DNA from: Xenorhabdus sp. BG5
Lineage (GTDB): Bacteria > Pseudomonadota > Gammaproteobacteria > Enterobacterales > Enterobacteriaceae
DNA length: 64,000 bases
Direction: 5' to 3'
Assembly (NCBI RefSeq): GCF_015163665.1
Contig: NZ_JADEUG010000009.1
Location: 1 to 64,000, forward strand
Shown: one piece after another, positions 45,199-54,483 of the stretch
How the letters are laid out: each line of letters opens with the position of its first letter
Position numbering within the stretch: the first letter of the stretch is position 1
The notes under the pieces: generated by a model
Told to the model about the DNA's origin: nothing
The model's input: only the letters and a program-made list of their open reading frames with translations
The model's database searches: none
Position numbers and translations under genes: made by a program

Positions 45199-46606
45199 AG
45201 ATAAATCCTGGCATTCCTGAAGGTGATAAAATAAATACCAAAGTAAGGATCAGGGCTAAGGGAATGGGGTAATAAACCCAGGAAATCAGGCCATGATTTT
45301 TTTCAATTTTGTTTCTGAAATTCACCAACCAAGGATAGATAATAAAGAATCCCCAGAAAACCATTAATAGAGAACGGCTGGATAACAGGGATGCAAATGT
45401 TTCGCCAGAGAACAATTGATTTAATACCGCCAACGCATCATTAAATGTCGGGCTACGGAAAAAGATCCATGCAAAGCAGACAAAATGGAATGTCACAACA
45501 CGAGATAAAAATAATGCAATCGGGCTTCTGGCTTGTGGTGCTCTCTGTTTCTTTGAAACAGGGAGCAGGGCATTTTTAATATTTTGCAGAATTAACCCTA
45601 ATCCGTGAATAGCACCCCAAATAATGAAATTAAGACCAGCACCATGCCATAGGCCAGAAATAACCATAGCGGTGAACATATTCAGGTTCTTGCGGAATAC
45701 ACCTTTTTTGTTACCACCTAATGGAATGTAGACATAATCACGGATGAATGTTGACAGGCTGATATGCCAGCGTCGCCAAAATACCTGTAAGTTTTCAGCC
45801 AGATAAGGGGCATCAAAATTACGTGGCACTTTGTAGCCTAATAGCATGGCGATACCTGTGACAAGGTCGGTATAGCCGGAAAAGTTAAAATAGATATTCC
45901 AGGCATAAGCATAAATTGCCACAAGGACTTGCCCTGCATGATGGTTAATCGGATCTTCAAAAACAGGATTCACAAGAGACTCAGAGAGCGTAGAACTGAG
46001 CAAAAAGAGTTTTACAATGGCGAGAGTAATCAATAATAGCGCCTTCAATGGTTCCAGTACAATTCTGGATGTTGCCTAAATCTGTGGCAGAAAATCTTTG
46101 GCTCGATTAATCGGTCCGGCGACAATGCTGGGAAAAAAGCAAAGATACAAAATGACATCAAGCAATGGAGCGGCAGGTAGCTCTTTCTTGCATACTGATA
46201 CAACATAGCTGACCGAATGGAACGCATAAAATGACAGACCTAGCGGCATCAGCAATTCAAGGACTGGGAGTTCCACGTTGATTTCAACATTAGCTAATGT
46301 TTGTTGAATCGACTCTTGAAAGAAAGAGTAATATTTGAAAACAGTGAAACAGCTGAGAAGTCCGAATGTCAGTAGTATAAATATAGCCTTATTGGATAAA
46401 TAACGACTAAGAATATTCGCCAAAAAGTAAATAAATAGGGTATAGGCGAATAAAATATAGGCGAAATTTGCTGCAAAAGAGAATACAAATAAATAACTCG
46501 TTAAAATTAACACGCCATTCTGTAGCCTGGGCGCTTTTTGTAAAAGCCAATAGACAACCAGCAGAATAACAAACGATCCAAGGAACTCAAAAGAGAAGAA
46601 ATTCAT
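45185..46606 (-). pseudogene. MBOAT O-acyltransferase (PatA/AlgI-like), interrupted by an in-frame amber codon
   Basis: From the start at 46606 the frame encodes AlgI/PatA-type membrane helices up to AGPINRAKDFLPQI, then a TAG at 46078-46076. The same frame then continues without shift (ATSRIVLEPLKALLLITLAI) through the MBOAT core FWRRWHISLSTFIRDYVYIP and the catalytic-type His in SGLWHGAGLNFI, to a stop at 45185. Read through, it would be 473 residues, the family's usual length. A CAG-to-TAG change (Gln to stop) explains it. The TTG at 46048 is a poor restart. MBOAT proteins move acetyl groups across the inner membrane; without it the two SGNH partners would lack a donor. Two SGNH genes follow with overlaps. 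Confidence 0.85.
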
Positions 46607-46720
46607 ATTAGGCTCTGGTTAACCATTTATCGTTGGGAGAAAGAATGTAATTCTGAAGTGCATTATAGTATGGAATTTGACGATGTTTACAGTAGATAAT
46701 ACAGAGATAGATTATAAAAA

Positions 46721-46751
46721 AATCCACCTTGTAATTAATACAATGTGGATT
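46721..46751 (-). terminator. Terminator of the glucosaminidase gene
   Basis: Minus strand: AATCCACATTGTA, a short loop and TACAAGGTGGATT, followed by a T-run. It follows the stop of the gene at 46764. Confidence 0.8.
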
Positions 46752-46763
46752 GTTGGGAGAGTG

Positions 46764-47537
46764 TTATTGAATAGCCAATTCTTGCACTTGTGAAATCAGC
46801 GCCTTGTTGCCATTAAATACCCGATGTAAATAGCGATTATAGTCAGATCCCAGTTCAGAATAACCATTGAGATTATCAATCAGCTTACTGATATTCAGCG
46901 GCTCCTGTGTTGTTCTCTGCTTTGCACGTGAAGAACGCAGTGACTCATAAGCACGGTGCGTATTCAGGTTTTTCATATAGGCAACGACGGAAGCATTAAT
47001 GGTAGGGTAAACTGAATAACCTTTGACTTTTCCTTTCGTTTTGCCGCAAGAGTTACAACGCATTCCAAACAGATTATTATTTTTTTTGGCAAGCTCTGAC
47101 GTTCCCCAACCTGATTCAGCTGCTGCTTGCGTAGCAACAAAATGGGTGGGAATAATATCAACCCGGCTTAATAACTTGTTCCAATTGACCTGTTTTGGCG
47201 AATTGCAGGTCATTTTGTAATCCATGCAGATCTTTTTTAATAGATTACTATCCTGTACAGACCAATGATGATTCTTTTGGTGTGACAGGAGCCATTTGCG
47301 GTCTTGCATAATCTTTTGATTATGCTGATCAATTACAGGGACAATAATATTTAAAAACGCTTTCTTCCGAGGTGTACCTGAAGGGTATTGTCGCAAATCA
47401 GGCAAACTTACCTGCATGCCATTGTGAGAATACTCTTGCACTTTTGAGGTACTGGTCGAGGCATGGCTCAGACCGATAAAGATTAATGAGATAAAGAAAG
47501 CGAAGACCGCACTTGTCCTCATCGTTAGAGAGGGCAT
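46764..47537 (-). CDS. Bax-like secreted glucosaminidase (peptidoglycan hydrolase)
   Basis: A 257-residue protein with a signal peptide (ending at SHA near residue 26) and a mannosyl-glycoprotein endo-beta-N-acetylglucosaminidase-type domain. The catalytic Glu lies in TQAAAESGWGTSELAKKNNN, followed by NLFGMRC, and VYPTINASVVAYMKNLNTH is the second conserved block, as in E. coli Bax. GAGGAG precedes the ATG at 47537; an internal Met at residue 6 is less well supported. It probably trims peptidoglycan glycan strands. It is a single gene. Confidence 0.85.
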   Translation of the reverse strand: MPSLTMRTSAVFAFFISLIFIGLSHASTSTSKVQEYSHNGMQVSLPDLRQYPSGTPRKKAFLNIIVPVIDQHNQKIMQDRKWLLSHQKNHHWSVQDSNLLKKICMDYKMTCNSPKQVNWNKLLSRVDIIPTHFVATQAAAESGWGTSELAKKNNNLFGMRCNSCGKTKGKVKGYSVYPTINASVVAYMKNLNTHRAYESLRSSRAKQRTTQEPLNISKLIDNLNGYSELGSDYNRYLHRVFNGNKALISQVQELAIQ

Positions 47538-48121
47538 TGCTTCTCCTCTTTTTATTACTCTGGATAAAAATTAGACGAATGTTAGCAGAGCAAACAATAT
47601 ATGGCTACTGTTATTCGTCATTCATAAGTTTAGTTTCTGTAACGAATATTAGCACCCTACTGACAAATATCTATATTTTTTACTTTGTATGGTAAATTAA
47701 TGTAATGATTATTATGATTTTATCTGGTGAATTGGGTTATCTATGTTACATTTAATAATGCTATATTGCCCGTTTATGTAACTTGATTTAATGAATCATC
47801 CTTATTTAACTATATGTTATAATTAAATATTTCCAATTTTAATCCAACTCTCGTTGGCGTGTGCGTTTTTGCTTTATTGTGGGTTGCTGTAAATTATTTT
47901 ATTGTTTATATTTTATTGCCTGTTTTTCTGGCTTATTTTAAGTTTTTTATCTGAATTTTAGCATGAGAAGTTGAAGTTAATGAAATATAAACGGCAATAT
48001 TTTTTCTGAAGGAAATATGACAATTAACATCATAATGGTGAAATTATTTCTGATTGGGGAGTAAAGTGTTTTTTATTCATCGTATGACGATTAAGTAATT
48101 TAATGAAAAAAACTCAAAAAT
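47538..48121. other. AT-rich intergenic stretch (about 0.6 kb)
   Basis: No gene, tRNA or repeat that I can support. It should include the promoter of the leftward glucosaminidase gene near 47540-47700; the remainder is strongly AT-rich. Confidence 0.5.
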
Positions 48122-48147
48122 AATTAGGGAGCCGAAGCCCCCTAATT
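48122..48147 (-). terminator. Terminator-like hairpin after the DUF3761 gene
   Basis: AATTAGGG and CCCTAATT form an eight-base stem around a GC-rich loop. It follows the stop of the leftward gene at 48174. Confidence 0.6.
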
Positions 48148-48173
48148 GTGCATGATGAAAAATCAACGAAACT

Positions 48174-48509
48174 TTATAGCCATTTAGCAACACCACCGTG
48201 GCGAGAGCAAGCTCCTTTACGGGATTTACTCTTGCTATAGCTACCATCTTTGCAAAGAGCCGTATTAGCGCCTTTTTTGGTTGAGCTATTTCTAGTTTTC
48301 TTCTTTGATACTTTTTGGTTTTTTACTTTTTTAGTAACTTTCTTCTCGAATGAATTAGCTTTATTTTTTGCTGAATTAACATTTTGCTTTACTGCCGTTG
48401 CTGTTTTTGAGGCAGCTTCGGCGGAGGTTGATACTGCTGGTGCTGCAAGTGTTGCACTCGAAAACAACACCAGTAATGCTGCAACGGATAACTTCAAGCT
48501 TTTCATCAT
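48174..48509 (-). CDS. Secreted DUF3761 family protein
   Basis: A 111-residue protein from the first of two adjacent ATGs at 48509, supported by a GAGG ribosome-binding site; the open frame runs 37 codons further up without support. It has a signal peptide (LSVAALLVLFSSATLAAP), then a Lys/Ser/Ala-rich low-complexity linker. The C-terminal DUF3761 motif reads ALCKDGSYSKSKSRKGACSR then HGGVAKWL, with two cysteines that could form a disulfide. Function is unknown; the domain is common in small secreted enterobacterial proteins. Confidence 0.8.
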   Translation of the reverse strand: MMKSLKLSVAALLVLFSSATLAAPAVSTSAEAASKTATAVKQNVNSAKNKANSFEKKVTKKVKNQKVSKKKTRNSSTKKGANTALCKDGSYSKSKSRKGACSRHGGVAKWL

Positions 48510-48640
48510 ATGGTTCCTCTGATTAGAGTACTGAAACTCGAAATCTACTCTTGCAGTTTGGAGTATAGTTTTGAATATTGTGATTGCAAATTTTACATAG
48601 AGAGTAAAAAAATAACGCAAATCAAATATGGGATAGCATT

Positions 48641-49387
48641 GTGAAAAAAGTAACGATCATTACTGGTGGTTCCCGTGGTATCGGCAAGGCCACGGCAATT
48701 TGTTTGGCAAAACAGGGACACCATATCTGTATTGGCTATCGTAACCGTGAAGACAGTGCTTATGAAGTAGTGGATATGATCCGTGCTCTTGGGCAGTCAG
48801 CAATTGCGGTTCAGGTGGATATTGCGGATGAAAATCAAGTGATAGCATTGTTCCAAAGGGCGGAAAAAGAGTTGGGGTATATTTCTGGATTAGTGAACAA
48901 TGCCGGGATCTTAAAACCTCAAGCTACCATTGAACAGTTGATGGCAGAGCGGTTAAATGAAATTTTTGCCACTAATATCACTGGCGCCTTTCTCTGTGCG
49001 CGTGAAGCGGTTAAGAGAATGGCTTTGCGTCACGGTGGGCAAGGTGGAGTCATCGTCAATGTTTCATCCGCTGCCGCTCGATTAGGTTCTCCCCATGAAT
49101 ACGTTGATTATGCGGCATCGAAAGGGGCCATTGATACGCTGACAATTGGGTTGGCGCAAGAGGTGGCTGCGCAGGGAATCAGGGTAAATGCTGTGCGCCC
49201 TGGATTCATCTATACCGAAATGCATGCCGATGGTGGAGAGCCTGAACGCGTTGAAAGAATCAAAGATTCCTTGCCTATGAAACGGGGTGGACAACCGGAA
49301 GAAGTTGCTCAGGCCATTGCATGGTTGCTATCTGATGAATCGTCATATGTTACAGGTAATTTCGTTGATTTGGCTGGTGGGAAATAG
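48641..49387 (+). CDS. ygfF: Short-chain dehydrogenase/reductase YgfF-like
   Basis: A 248-residue Rossmann-fold SDR starting with GTG at 48641. The cofactor loop is TGGSRGIGKATA, the structural motif NNAG is in LVNNAGIL, and the catalytic Ser-Tyr-Lys lies in NVSSAAARLG and YVDYAASKGA. RPGFIYTEMHADGGEP is highly like E. coli YgfF. The substrate is not known; the family reduces carbonyls with NAD(P)H. It is divergent from the DUF3761 gene and ends before a bidirectional terminator. Confidence 0.88.
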   Translation: MKKVTIITGGSRGIGKATAICLAKQGHHICIGYRNREDSAYEVVDMIRALGQSAIAVQVDIADENQVIALFQRAEKELGYISGLVNNAGILKPQATIEQLMAERLNEIFATNITGAFLCAREAVKRMALRHGGQGGVIVNVSSAAARLGSPHEYVDYAASKGAIDTLTIGLAQEVAAQGIRVNAVRPGFIYTEMHADGGEPERVERIKDSLPMKRGGQPEEVAQAIAWLLSDESSYVTGNFVDLAGGK

Positions 49388-49445
49388 GTTATAGAGTTCG
49401 AAATGCTGTTTAAATAAGGCGGCATTTAATATCAGAAATTATAAA

Positions 49446-49478
49446 AGCCGGAATTCTTCTTAATATTTCTTTCCGGCT
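49446..49478. terminator. Bidirectional terminator between ygfF and the SymE-like gene
   Basis: AGCCGGAA and TTCCGGCT form a perfect eight-base stem with AT-rich flanks, between converging genes. Confidence 0.75.
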
Positions 49479-49515
49479 AATTAATGGAAGGCTATTTTTG
49501 TAGTGACAATTGATT

Positions 49516-49953
49516 TTAAGCCAATATTTCCATCAATTTCGGTTTTAGAATAATCTTGTCAGGTTGTATTTCAATGTTAATAGGTTGTTCCACTAAGTTG
49601 CTGATCGTTAGCCAGTCACCGGCAATATAAAGTTCACCATTTTCACGAATATTGTCGATTCCTTGGTATGGATTGTTTTCCACTTTATTGATTAAATTGG
49701 CTAAATCTGCGTTAGGATCAACAAGAGAAATAATAACGCCATTGGAAAACTGTGAGATATGAAATAATTCATTTGCGGTAAATCCAGCATCACTGAGTGC
49801 ACTGCCGTTCAGTATTAATTCAGGGAAGCCAATGTCAGAATAGCGGAATGAAACATGAAGGCCCATTTGGACGTTCCTTGTGTTATGGATATACTGCGAT
49901 ACGCTATCAGCACTTCGCCCGCACTGCACCGCGAATTCATACGTGTTTTTCAT
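49516..49953 (-). CDS. SymE-like protein
   Basis: A 145-residue protein. Residues about 30-80 (VSFRYSDIGFPELILNGSAL then AGFTANELFHI and GVIISL) fit the AbrB-like swapped-hairpin fold of SymE-family type I toxins, where the pattern is P-x-L-x-L-x-G-x-W-L-x-x-A-G-F. The usual Trp is replaced by Ser or Ala, and the C-terminal half (PINIEIQPDKIILKPKL) could be a second, decayed copy of the fold. SymE of E. coli is an SOS-induced toxin or nucleoid-compacting protein controlled by antisense SymR. I see no clear antisense promoter here. The call is by pattern only. Confidence 0.5.
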   Translation of the reverse strand: MKNTYEFAVQCGRSADSVSQYIHNTRNVQMGLHVSFRYSDIGFPELILNGSALSDAGFTANELFHISQFSNGVIISLVDPNADLANLINKVENNPYQGIDNIRENGELYIAGDWLTISNLVEQPINIEIQPDKIILKPKLMEILA

Positions 49954-50225
49954 CTAAATAGTGTTCATTGTTAATAATCAATATCTACCCTAGCGGTTAG
50001 TTGGCTAATATGCCATCGGTAATGTTGCTCTTTGCGAAGCAACTCGCAAAAAATAACTGGATATTTATCCATTTTGAAATGCATCTCTTAGGTTAGAACA
50101 AAAAATAACTCTGTAAATAATTATGTGATTTTTTGTGTTATCAAAGGGATGAATAGAGGATCTTAGTCTGTGGTTTCTTTGGCAGGTTATATTTTTTATC
50201 CTGTATCTATTTATAAATATTGACA

Positions 50226-50336
50226 TTATATACTCAATAAACTTCAAGCTGTAATCCGCAAGACGAGGCGAGGCCTTATATTTCCCCGCGCAGCGGGGAA
50301 ATATAACACGCATCTTGAAGTTGGATTGGTATATGT
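50226..50336. repeat. Palindromic interspersed element (about 110 bp)
   Basis: It is bounded by TATACTCAAT on the left and GATTGGTATA on the right, with internal CTTCAAG and CTTGAAG arms. A strong central hairpin reads TATATTTCCCCGCG and CGGGGAAATATA. It shares its right half with the 60-bp element at 42762-42821. The rest of 49954-50504 shows no gene. Confidence 0.75.
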
Positions 50337-50504
50337 CGTGAAAATGCTAAAGAGTTTTAAATGAGAATATTAAAATGAAATGCATTTCAAAATCTTTTCG
50401 AATTAAAATGGTAGAAATATCCGTATGATAACCCCAGATTTCCAGTGATCAATTTCTGGCTCAGGCTCTGAGTAATGAATTATAAACAAATAGGTAAGAC
50501 AACA

Positions 50505-50541
50505 AAAAGCCCTACCGATATTATCAAGCAGGGCTTTTAAT
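50505..50541 (-). terminator. Terminator of the terZABCD operon
   Basis: AAAAGCCCT and AGGGCTTTT flank a 15-base loop, with A/T runs on both sides, just after the terD stop. Confidence 0.8.
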
Positions 50542-50597
50542 TTCAGTGCACCGAATTCAAGCTTTACACTGAAATGCTTAATTGAGTAATACTCAAA

Positions 50598-51176
50598 TTA
50601 AGCAGCATTAATACCATATTGGGCACAAACAGAAGCCAGACCACCCGCATAACCCTGGCCTACTGCGCGGAATTTCCATTCTGCATTGTGGCGATACAGT
50701 TCACCGAACAGCATAGCGGTTTCGGTAGACGCATCTTCCGTCAGGTCATAGCGCGCCACTTCAACTTGTGTGTCATCGTTAACCAGACGGATGAAGGCAC
50801 CGGAAACTTGACCGAAGCTCTGGTGACGAGCTTGTGCTTCATGGATAGTTACTACAAACACCACTTTTTCTACGTCAGCAGGCACTTGATCCAGTTTGAT
50901 TTTCAGTGATTCGTCATCGCCATCCCCTTCACCGGTACGGTTGTCGCCAGTGTGCATGATGGAGCCGTCAGCCGATTTCAGATTGTTGTAGAAAATGAAA
51001 TCTGCATCACTACGTACTTTGCCGTTTGCTGTCAGCAGAAAAGCTGAGGCATCAAGGTCAAAGTCTTGTCCGTCAGTAGCACGAGCGTCCCAGCCGAGAC
51101 CGATCAGAACGTTTTTCATGCTTGGCGCTTCTTTGCTCAGAGAAACGTTACCGCCTTTAGAAAGAGATACACCCAT
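50598..51176 (-). CDS. terD: Tellurium resistance protein TerD
   Basis: A 192-residue single-TerD-domain protein almost identical in length and motifs to plasmid TerD. It has [20 protein letters not shown], then [20 protein letters not shown], the acidic Ca2+-binding loop, and [20 protein letters not shown]. TerD proteins bind calcium at the membrane-associated Ter complex that gives resistance to tellurite, colicins and phage in known systems. It is last in terZABCD; no terE or terF follows. Confidence 0.95.
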   Translation of the reverse strand: MGVSLSKGGNVSLSKEAPSMKNVLIGLGWDARATDGQDFDLDASAFLLTANGKVRSDADFIFYNNLKSADGSIMHTGDNRTGEGDGDDESLKIKLDQVPADVEKVVFVVTIHEAQARHQSFGQVSGAFIRLVNDDTQVEVARYDLTEDASTETAMLFGELYRHNAEWKFRAVGQGYAGGLASVCAQYGINAA

Positions 51177-51225
51177 TGTTATTTCCTCACTTATTACGTC
51201 GTATTGTTATTTAGATTTTACGGAG

Positions 51226-52254
51226 TTAGCTTGCATTTTCTTTTTGCGGGAACAGCAGGCTGGCAAGAATACCGGCTGCCAGTACGCCAATCACCACAAA
51301 TAAGCTATTTGTAGCTGAAATTGAATAACCGTGGTGGAATATATGCTCAGAAGCATTCAGACCCAGTTTGATGGCAATAAAGAACAGTAAAACGATTACT
51401 GCCTTTTCCAAATGCACCAGATACTTTTTCAATGCTTCAAGCACAAAGTAGAGCGTGCGCAGGCCCAAGATAGCAAACATCATGGCGCTGTACACAATTA
51501 ATGGTTCCCGGCTGACTGCAATTACCGCAGGTACAGAGTCAAAGGCAAACATCACGTCAGACAGTTCAACCACTGCCAGACACAGCATCAGTGGCGTAGC
51601 ATAAAGTGCGGCTTTGCTCGCCCAACCCACTTTCACATCGGCGTTTTCTGGTTTAGCCAATTCCTCATCCACTTCCTTTTGGTTCAGTACAAAAGCATGG
51701 CCGCGCAGTTTCGGCCAGATTGGGAAGAAACGCTTCACCAGACGGTAGGCAAGGTGCTGTGAATAGTCTTCAATTTCATCGTCATCATCACCGCTTTTCA
51801 GCATCATGACCGCTGTCCAGCCAACGATAACCGCAAATATGATTTCAACCCACGGCCCAAGCGCCAGCAGACTTGTCCCAATGGCAACAAAAATACCACG
51901 GAAGACAATCGCGCCGATAATCCCCCAATACAGGACTCGATGGCGGTAGCGGTCTGGGACAGCGAACCAGGAAAAAATTGCCATGATGACAAACAGGTTA
52001 TCGACGGACAGGACTTTTTCCAGTGCATAGCCCGTGACAAACAGACTTGCGGCTTCCGCGCCGTGATGGACATACAGGAATCCCGCGAAAACAAAGGCAA
52101 TTGCGATCCAGAAAATAGACCAAAGGGCGGCACTACGCAGCGAAATCGGCTTATCATGACGATGCATAAAGAGGTCGATAAAGAGCGCACCAACCGACAG
52201 AATAATAAATACAGCAACGGTTTCCATCGGAAAACCAATGTGCGTGGATACCAT
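51226..52254 (-). CDS. terC: Tellurium resistance integral membrane protein TerC
   Basis: A 342-residue polytopic membrane protein with about nine helices. It carries the TerC signatures VTGYALEKVLSVDNLFV, in the second segment, and VVELSDVMFAFDSVPAVIAV, with conserved membrane Asp residues. It is the membrane hub to which TerB and TerD bind. Between the halves is an acidic cytoplasmic loop (KSGDDDDEIEDYS). It lies 27 bases after terB. Confidence 0.95.
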   Translation of the reverse strand: MVSTHIGFPMETVAVFIILSVGALFIDLFMHRHDKPISLRSAALWSIFWIAIAFVFAGFLYVHHGAEAASLFVTGYALEKVLSVDNLFVIMAIFSWFAVPDRYRHRVLYWGIIGAIVFRGIFVAIGTSLLALGPWVEIIFAVIVGWTAVMMLKSGDDDDEIEDYSQHLAYRLVKRFFPIWPKLRGHAFVLNQKEVDEELAKPENADVKVGWASKAALYATPLMLCLAVVELSDVMFAFDSVPAVIAVSREPLIVYSAMMFAILGLRTLYFVLEALKKYLVHLEKAVIVLLFFIAIKLGLNASEHIFHHGYSISATNSLFVVIGVLAAGILASLLFPQKENAS

Positions 52255-52281
52255 GAAGTAAGCCTCTTAAATTATCTGCGA

Positions 52282-52737
52282 TTACAGTTCGAAATCAGCC
52301 GGTGCAAAGCCAAGGGCTAAGCAAATTTCACGGGCAGCCTGTTTTTCGTTGTTATCAAAGTCACCATCACTTTTGGCGACTGCAATTCCGACGCGCAAAG
52401 CAAGCTGCGCCGCTTCCGGTTGCTGTTTCAAAGCCATAATGAATTTCATGGCTTCACCTTTACCAATGTCAGCATCAAACTCATAGCTGCTGACCAGTTT
52501 GTTAAAGAATTCGATAATCTCAGCGGTATCGAACACTTTCAGCTCAGGAGAGTTTTTGATGAACCCGATCATTTTCTGCTTTTCTTCTGAACTGACGCCA
52601 TTACTCGCCATGGCAACGTGTGCACATACTGCTACCGTACCTTCCATGAACTTTCTGTTCTTGAAGCGACTAACTTGGGTGGTGAGTTCTTCGCGGCCTG
52701 CGTTGAACGCTGATTTGATTTTGTTTAAAAAGGACAT
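52282..52737 (-). CDS. terB: Tellurium resistance protein TerB
   Basis: A 151-residue helical TerB (MSFLNKIKSAFNAGREELTT, then KSDGDFDNNEKQAAREIC). The acidic DGDFDNNEK loop is the EF-like metal-binding motif. TerB binds TerC at the membrane and links to TerD-domain proteins. Length equals plasmid TerB (151). Confidence 0.95.
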   Translation of the reverse strand: MSFLNKIKSAFNAGREELTTQVSRFKNRKFMEGTVAVCAHVAMASNGVSSEEKQKMIGFIKNSPELKVFDTAEIIEFFNKLVSSYEFDADIGKGEAMKFIMALKQQPEAAQLALRVGIAVAKSDGDFDNNEKQAAREICLALGFAPADFEL

Positions 52738-52768
52738 CAGTCCCTCCGCTTATTGGTAAAATAGAAAG

Positions 52769-53896
52769 TTATTTCTTGCCGGATGTCCAGCTAAAACCCC
52801 AGCCAAACGCCCTGTCCATCTCTTTATGCCCGCTGAAGTATTGATTAATGCGTTCTACTTTGATGGCGCCGTTTTCATTGACAAGGCGGGCAATGGCACA
52901 CATGCCTTTGTGGTTGTTGCCTTCTGTCATCCGCGTTTCAATCGGGGGCTGGTCAGGGACATAAATTGTGACTATACCGTCGGTTTTGTCCCAACTCGGC
53001 ACGCCCTCGTAGATAAAGGCGTAGATCAAAACTTCACGGAGGTTTTTCCATTCAACCCCATTGACGTGGAGCCATTCACCATCACGTACTTGACCGGTGC
53101 GATCGTCCCCCTGTAATTCTACATACGGTTCATAACGGTAATTGCCAAAGCGATTCCCCAGTGCTTGTATAACGTCTTTCTCTCCATCTTGCAGTCTAAC
53201 GAATGCACCGAGATCCAAATCCACGTTTTTGTTTGCACCGAACATGCCTTGCAATAGGCCTCTTGAGGAGGCAGCGTTTTGACTCCAGTTCAGATTGATG
53301 CGAATTTCACCGTAGTTGTCGCGTTTGCTAAGGCTGATAGTCGGTTTTTCTTTGGTCAGAGAAACCTTACTCAAATTAACGGTATTTGGTGCTGGCTCAT
53401 CATCAATAATATCTACGCCAAAATGCTCAGCCAGTGGTTTGAGACCGCCATTAAAGCCTTGGGCAATAAAACGGAATTTCCATTCACCGTTCCGACGATA
53501 CAGTTCGCCGAGGATCAAGGCAGCCTCTGGACGACCTTGTACTTCAACATCTCCCTGCAAAATCACGCTGTTGTTCAGTTCAACCCGAATGGAAAGGTTG
53601 CGCAGATTGGAAATCGTTTGATTACCGTCGCAAGTCGCGGTGAACGCGACTTTCTGGACATCCTGGCTTAATGCAGGCAAGTTGACACTGAATGAGGTAT
53701 TGATATTACCGCCAGTCAGGCGGATGGTGTTGTCATCATTGACCGGCTGACCGTAGAACACCATATCTGGATCACCCTTCACTTTGCCCTCTGCATACAG
53801 ACGGAAAGCAGAAACATCAACGGCTGAACCCGATAGCACCCGCACAGTCAGCGTTTGGTTGGGAACAGAGGCGTTGCCCCCAGGCGTCAGATTCAT
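52769..53896 (-). CDS. terA: Tellurium resistance protein TerA
   Basis: A 375-residue protein with two TerD-like domains: about residues 1-160 (DVSAFRLYAEGKVKGDPDMV, then LILGELYRRNGEWKFR) and about residues 180-370 (ISLSKRDNYGEIRINLNW, VDLDLGAFVRLQDGEKDVI). It starts on the terZ stop (TAATG) and precedes terB by 31 bases. Members act in the Ter complex with TerB-TerC-TerD; the acidic calcium ligands are fewer than in TerD. Confidence 0.9.
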   Translation of the reverse strand: MNLTPGGNASVPNQTLTVRVLSGSAVDVSAFRLYAEGKVKGDPDMVFYGQPVNDDNTIRLTGGNINTSFSVNLPALSQDVQKVAFTATCDGNQTISNLRNLSIRVELNNSVILQGDVEVQGRPEAALILGELYRRNGEWKFRFIAQGFNGGLKPLAEHFGVDIIDDEPAPNTVNLSKVSLTKEKPTISLSKRDNYGEIRINLNWSQNAASSRGLLQGMFGANKNVDLDLGAFVRLQDGEKDVIQALGNRFGNYRYEPYVELQGDDRTGQVRDGEWLHVNGVEWKNLREVLIYAFIYEGVPSWDKTDGIVTIYVPDQPPIETRMTEGNNHKGMCAIARLVNENGAIKVERINQYFSGHKEMDRAFGWGFSWTSGKK

Positions 53897-54483
53897 TAGC
53901 GCACCACCGTTTCAACGATCTGTGGATACATCGCGTCAATAGTACGTCCAAGGCAAGGGACGCCGTGTGCCGTGAAATCCCACTGACCACCGTTGCGGCG
54001 CAGGGAAGAGATAATAATGCCAGTGTGGGCACCTTGCTCATTCAACTGATAGCGAGCCAGCTCTTTGCCGTTTTGGTCAACGACACGACAGAAGGCATTT
54101 TCAATGTCATTGAAGGTTTGTCCACGGAAACTGTTAACAGTAAATGCAAGGTATTCGACATTGGTGGGAAGTTTGATTAGATTGACGCGGATAACTTCAT
54201 CATCCCCATCACCTTCACCAGTCAGGTTGTCGCCAGTGTGTTGTATAGAACCGCATTTTGATTTCAGTTGGCCGAACCACACTGTATCGATGGCATTGCC
54301 AGATTTATCAAGCAGAACGCAGCTTGCATCCAGATCAATTTCATCACTGCCACCGCCGAATAAACTCGTCAGAAAGCCTTTCTTCTTGGTCACAGGATCC
54401 CATCCCAGACCAAAATCCATTTTAGCCAGTGATGCGCTCTGTTTGGCGAGCGAAACTGACTGGTTTTTGCTTAACGAAACCAT
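53896..54483 (-). CDS. terZ: Tellurium resistance protein TerZ
   Basis: A 195-residue TerD-domain protein from the ATG at 54483 (MVSLSKNQSVSLAKQ). That start is supported by AGGTG six bases upstream and by the plasmid TerZ start; a GTG three codons earlier is in frame but less likely. DEIDLDASCVLLDKSGNAID and [19 protein letters not shown] are the calcium-binding loops. It is the first gene of the leftward ter operon, facing a divergent operon across a 339-bp gap with CATAATATG repeats. Confidence 0.93.
   Translation of the reverse strand: MVSLSKNQSVSLAKQSASLAKMDFGLGWDPVTKKKGFLTSLFGGGSDEIDLDASCVLLDKSGNAIDTVWFGQLKSKCGSIQHTGDNLTGEGDGDDEVIRVNLIKLPTNVEYLAFTVNSFRGQTFNDIENAFCRVVDQNGKELARYQLNEQGAHTGIIISSLRRNGGQWDFTAHGVPCLGRTIDAMYPQIVETVVR

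Noticed and set aside
46046-46048. TTG as an independent start for the C-terminal MBOAT half
   Set aside because: The upstream codons continue the same frame and family sequence across the TAG, so this is a single interrupted gene rather than two genes.
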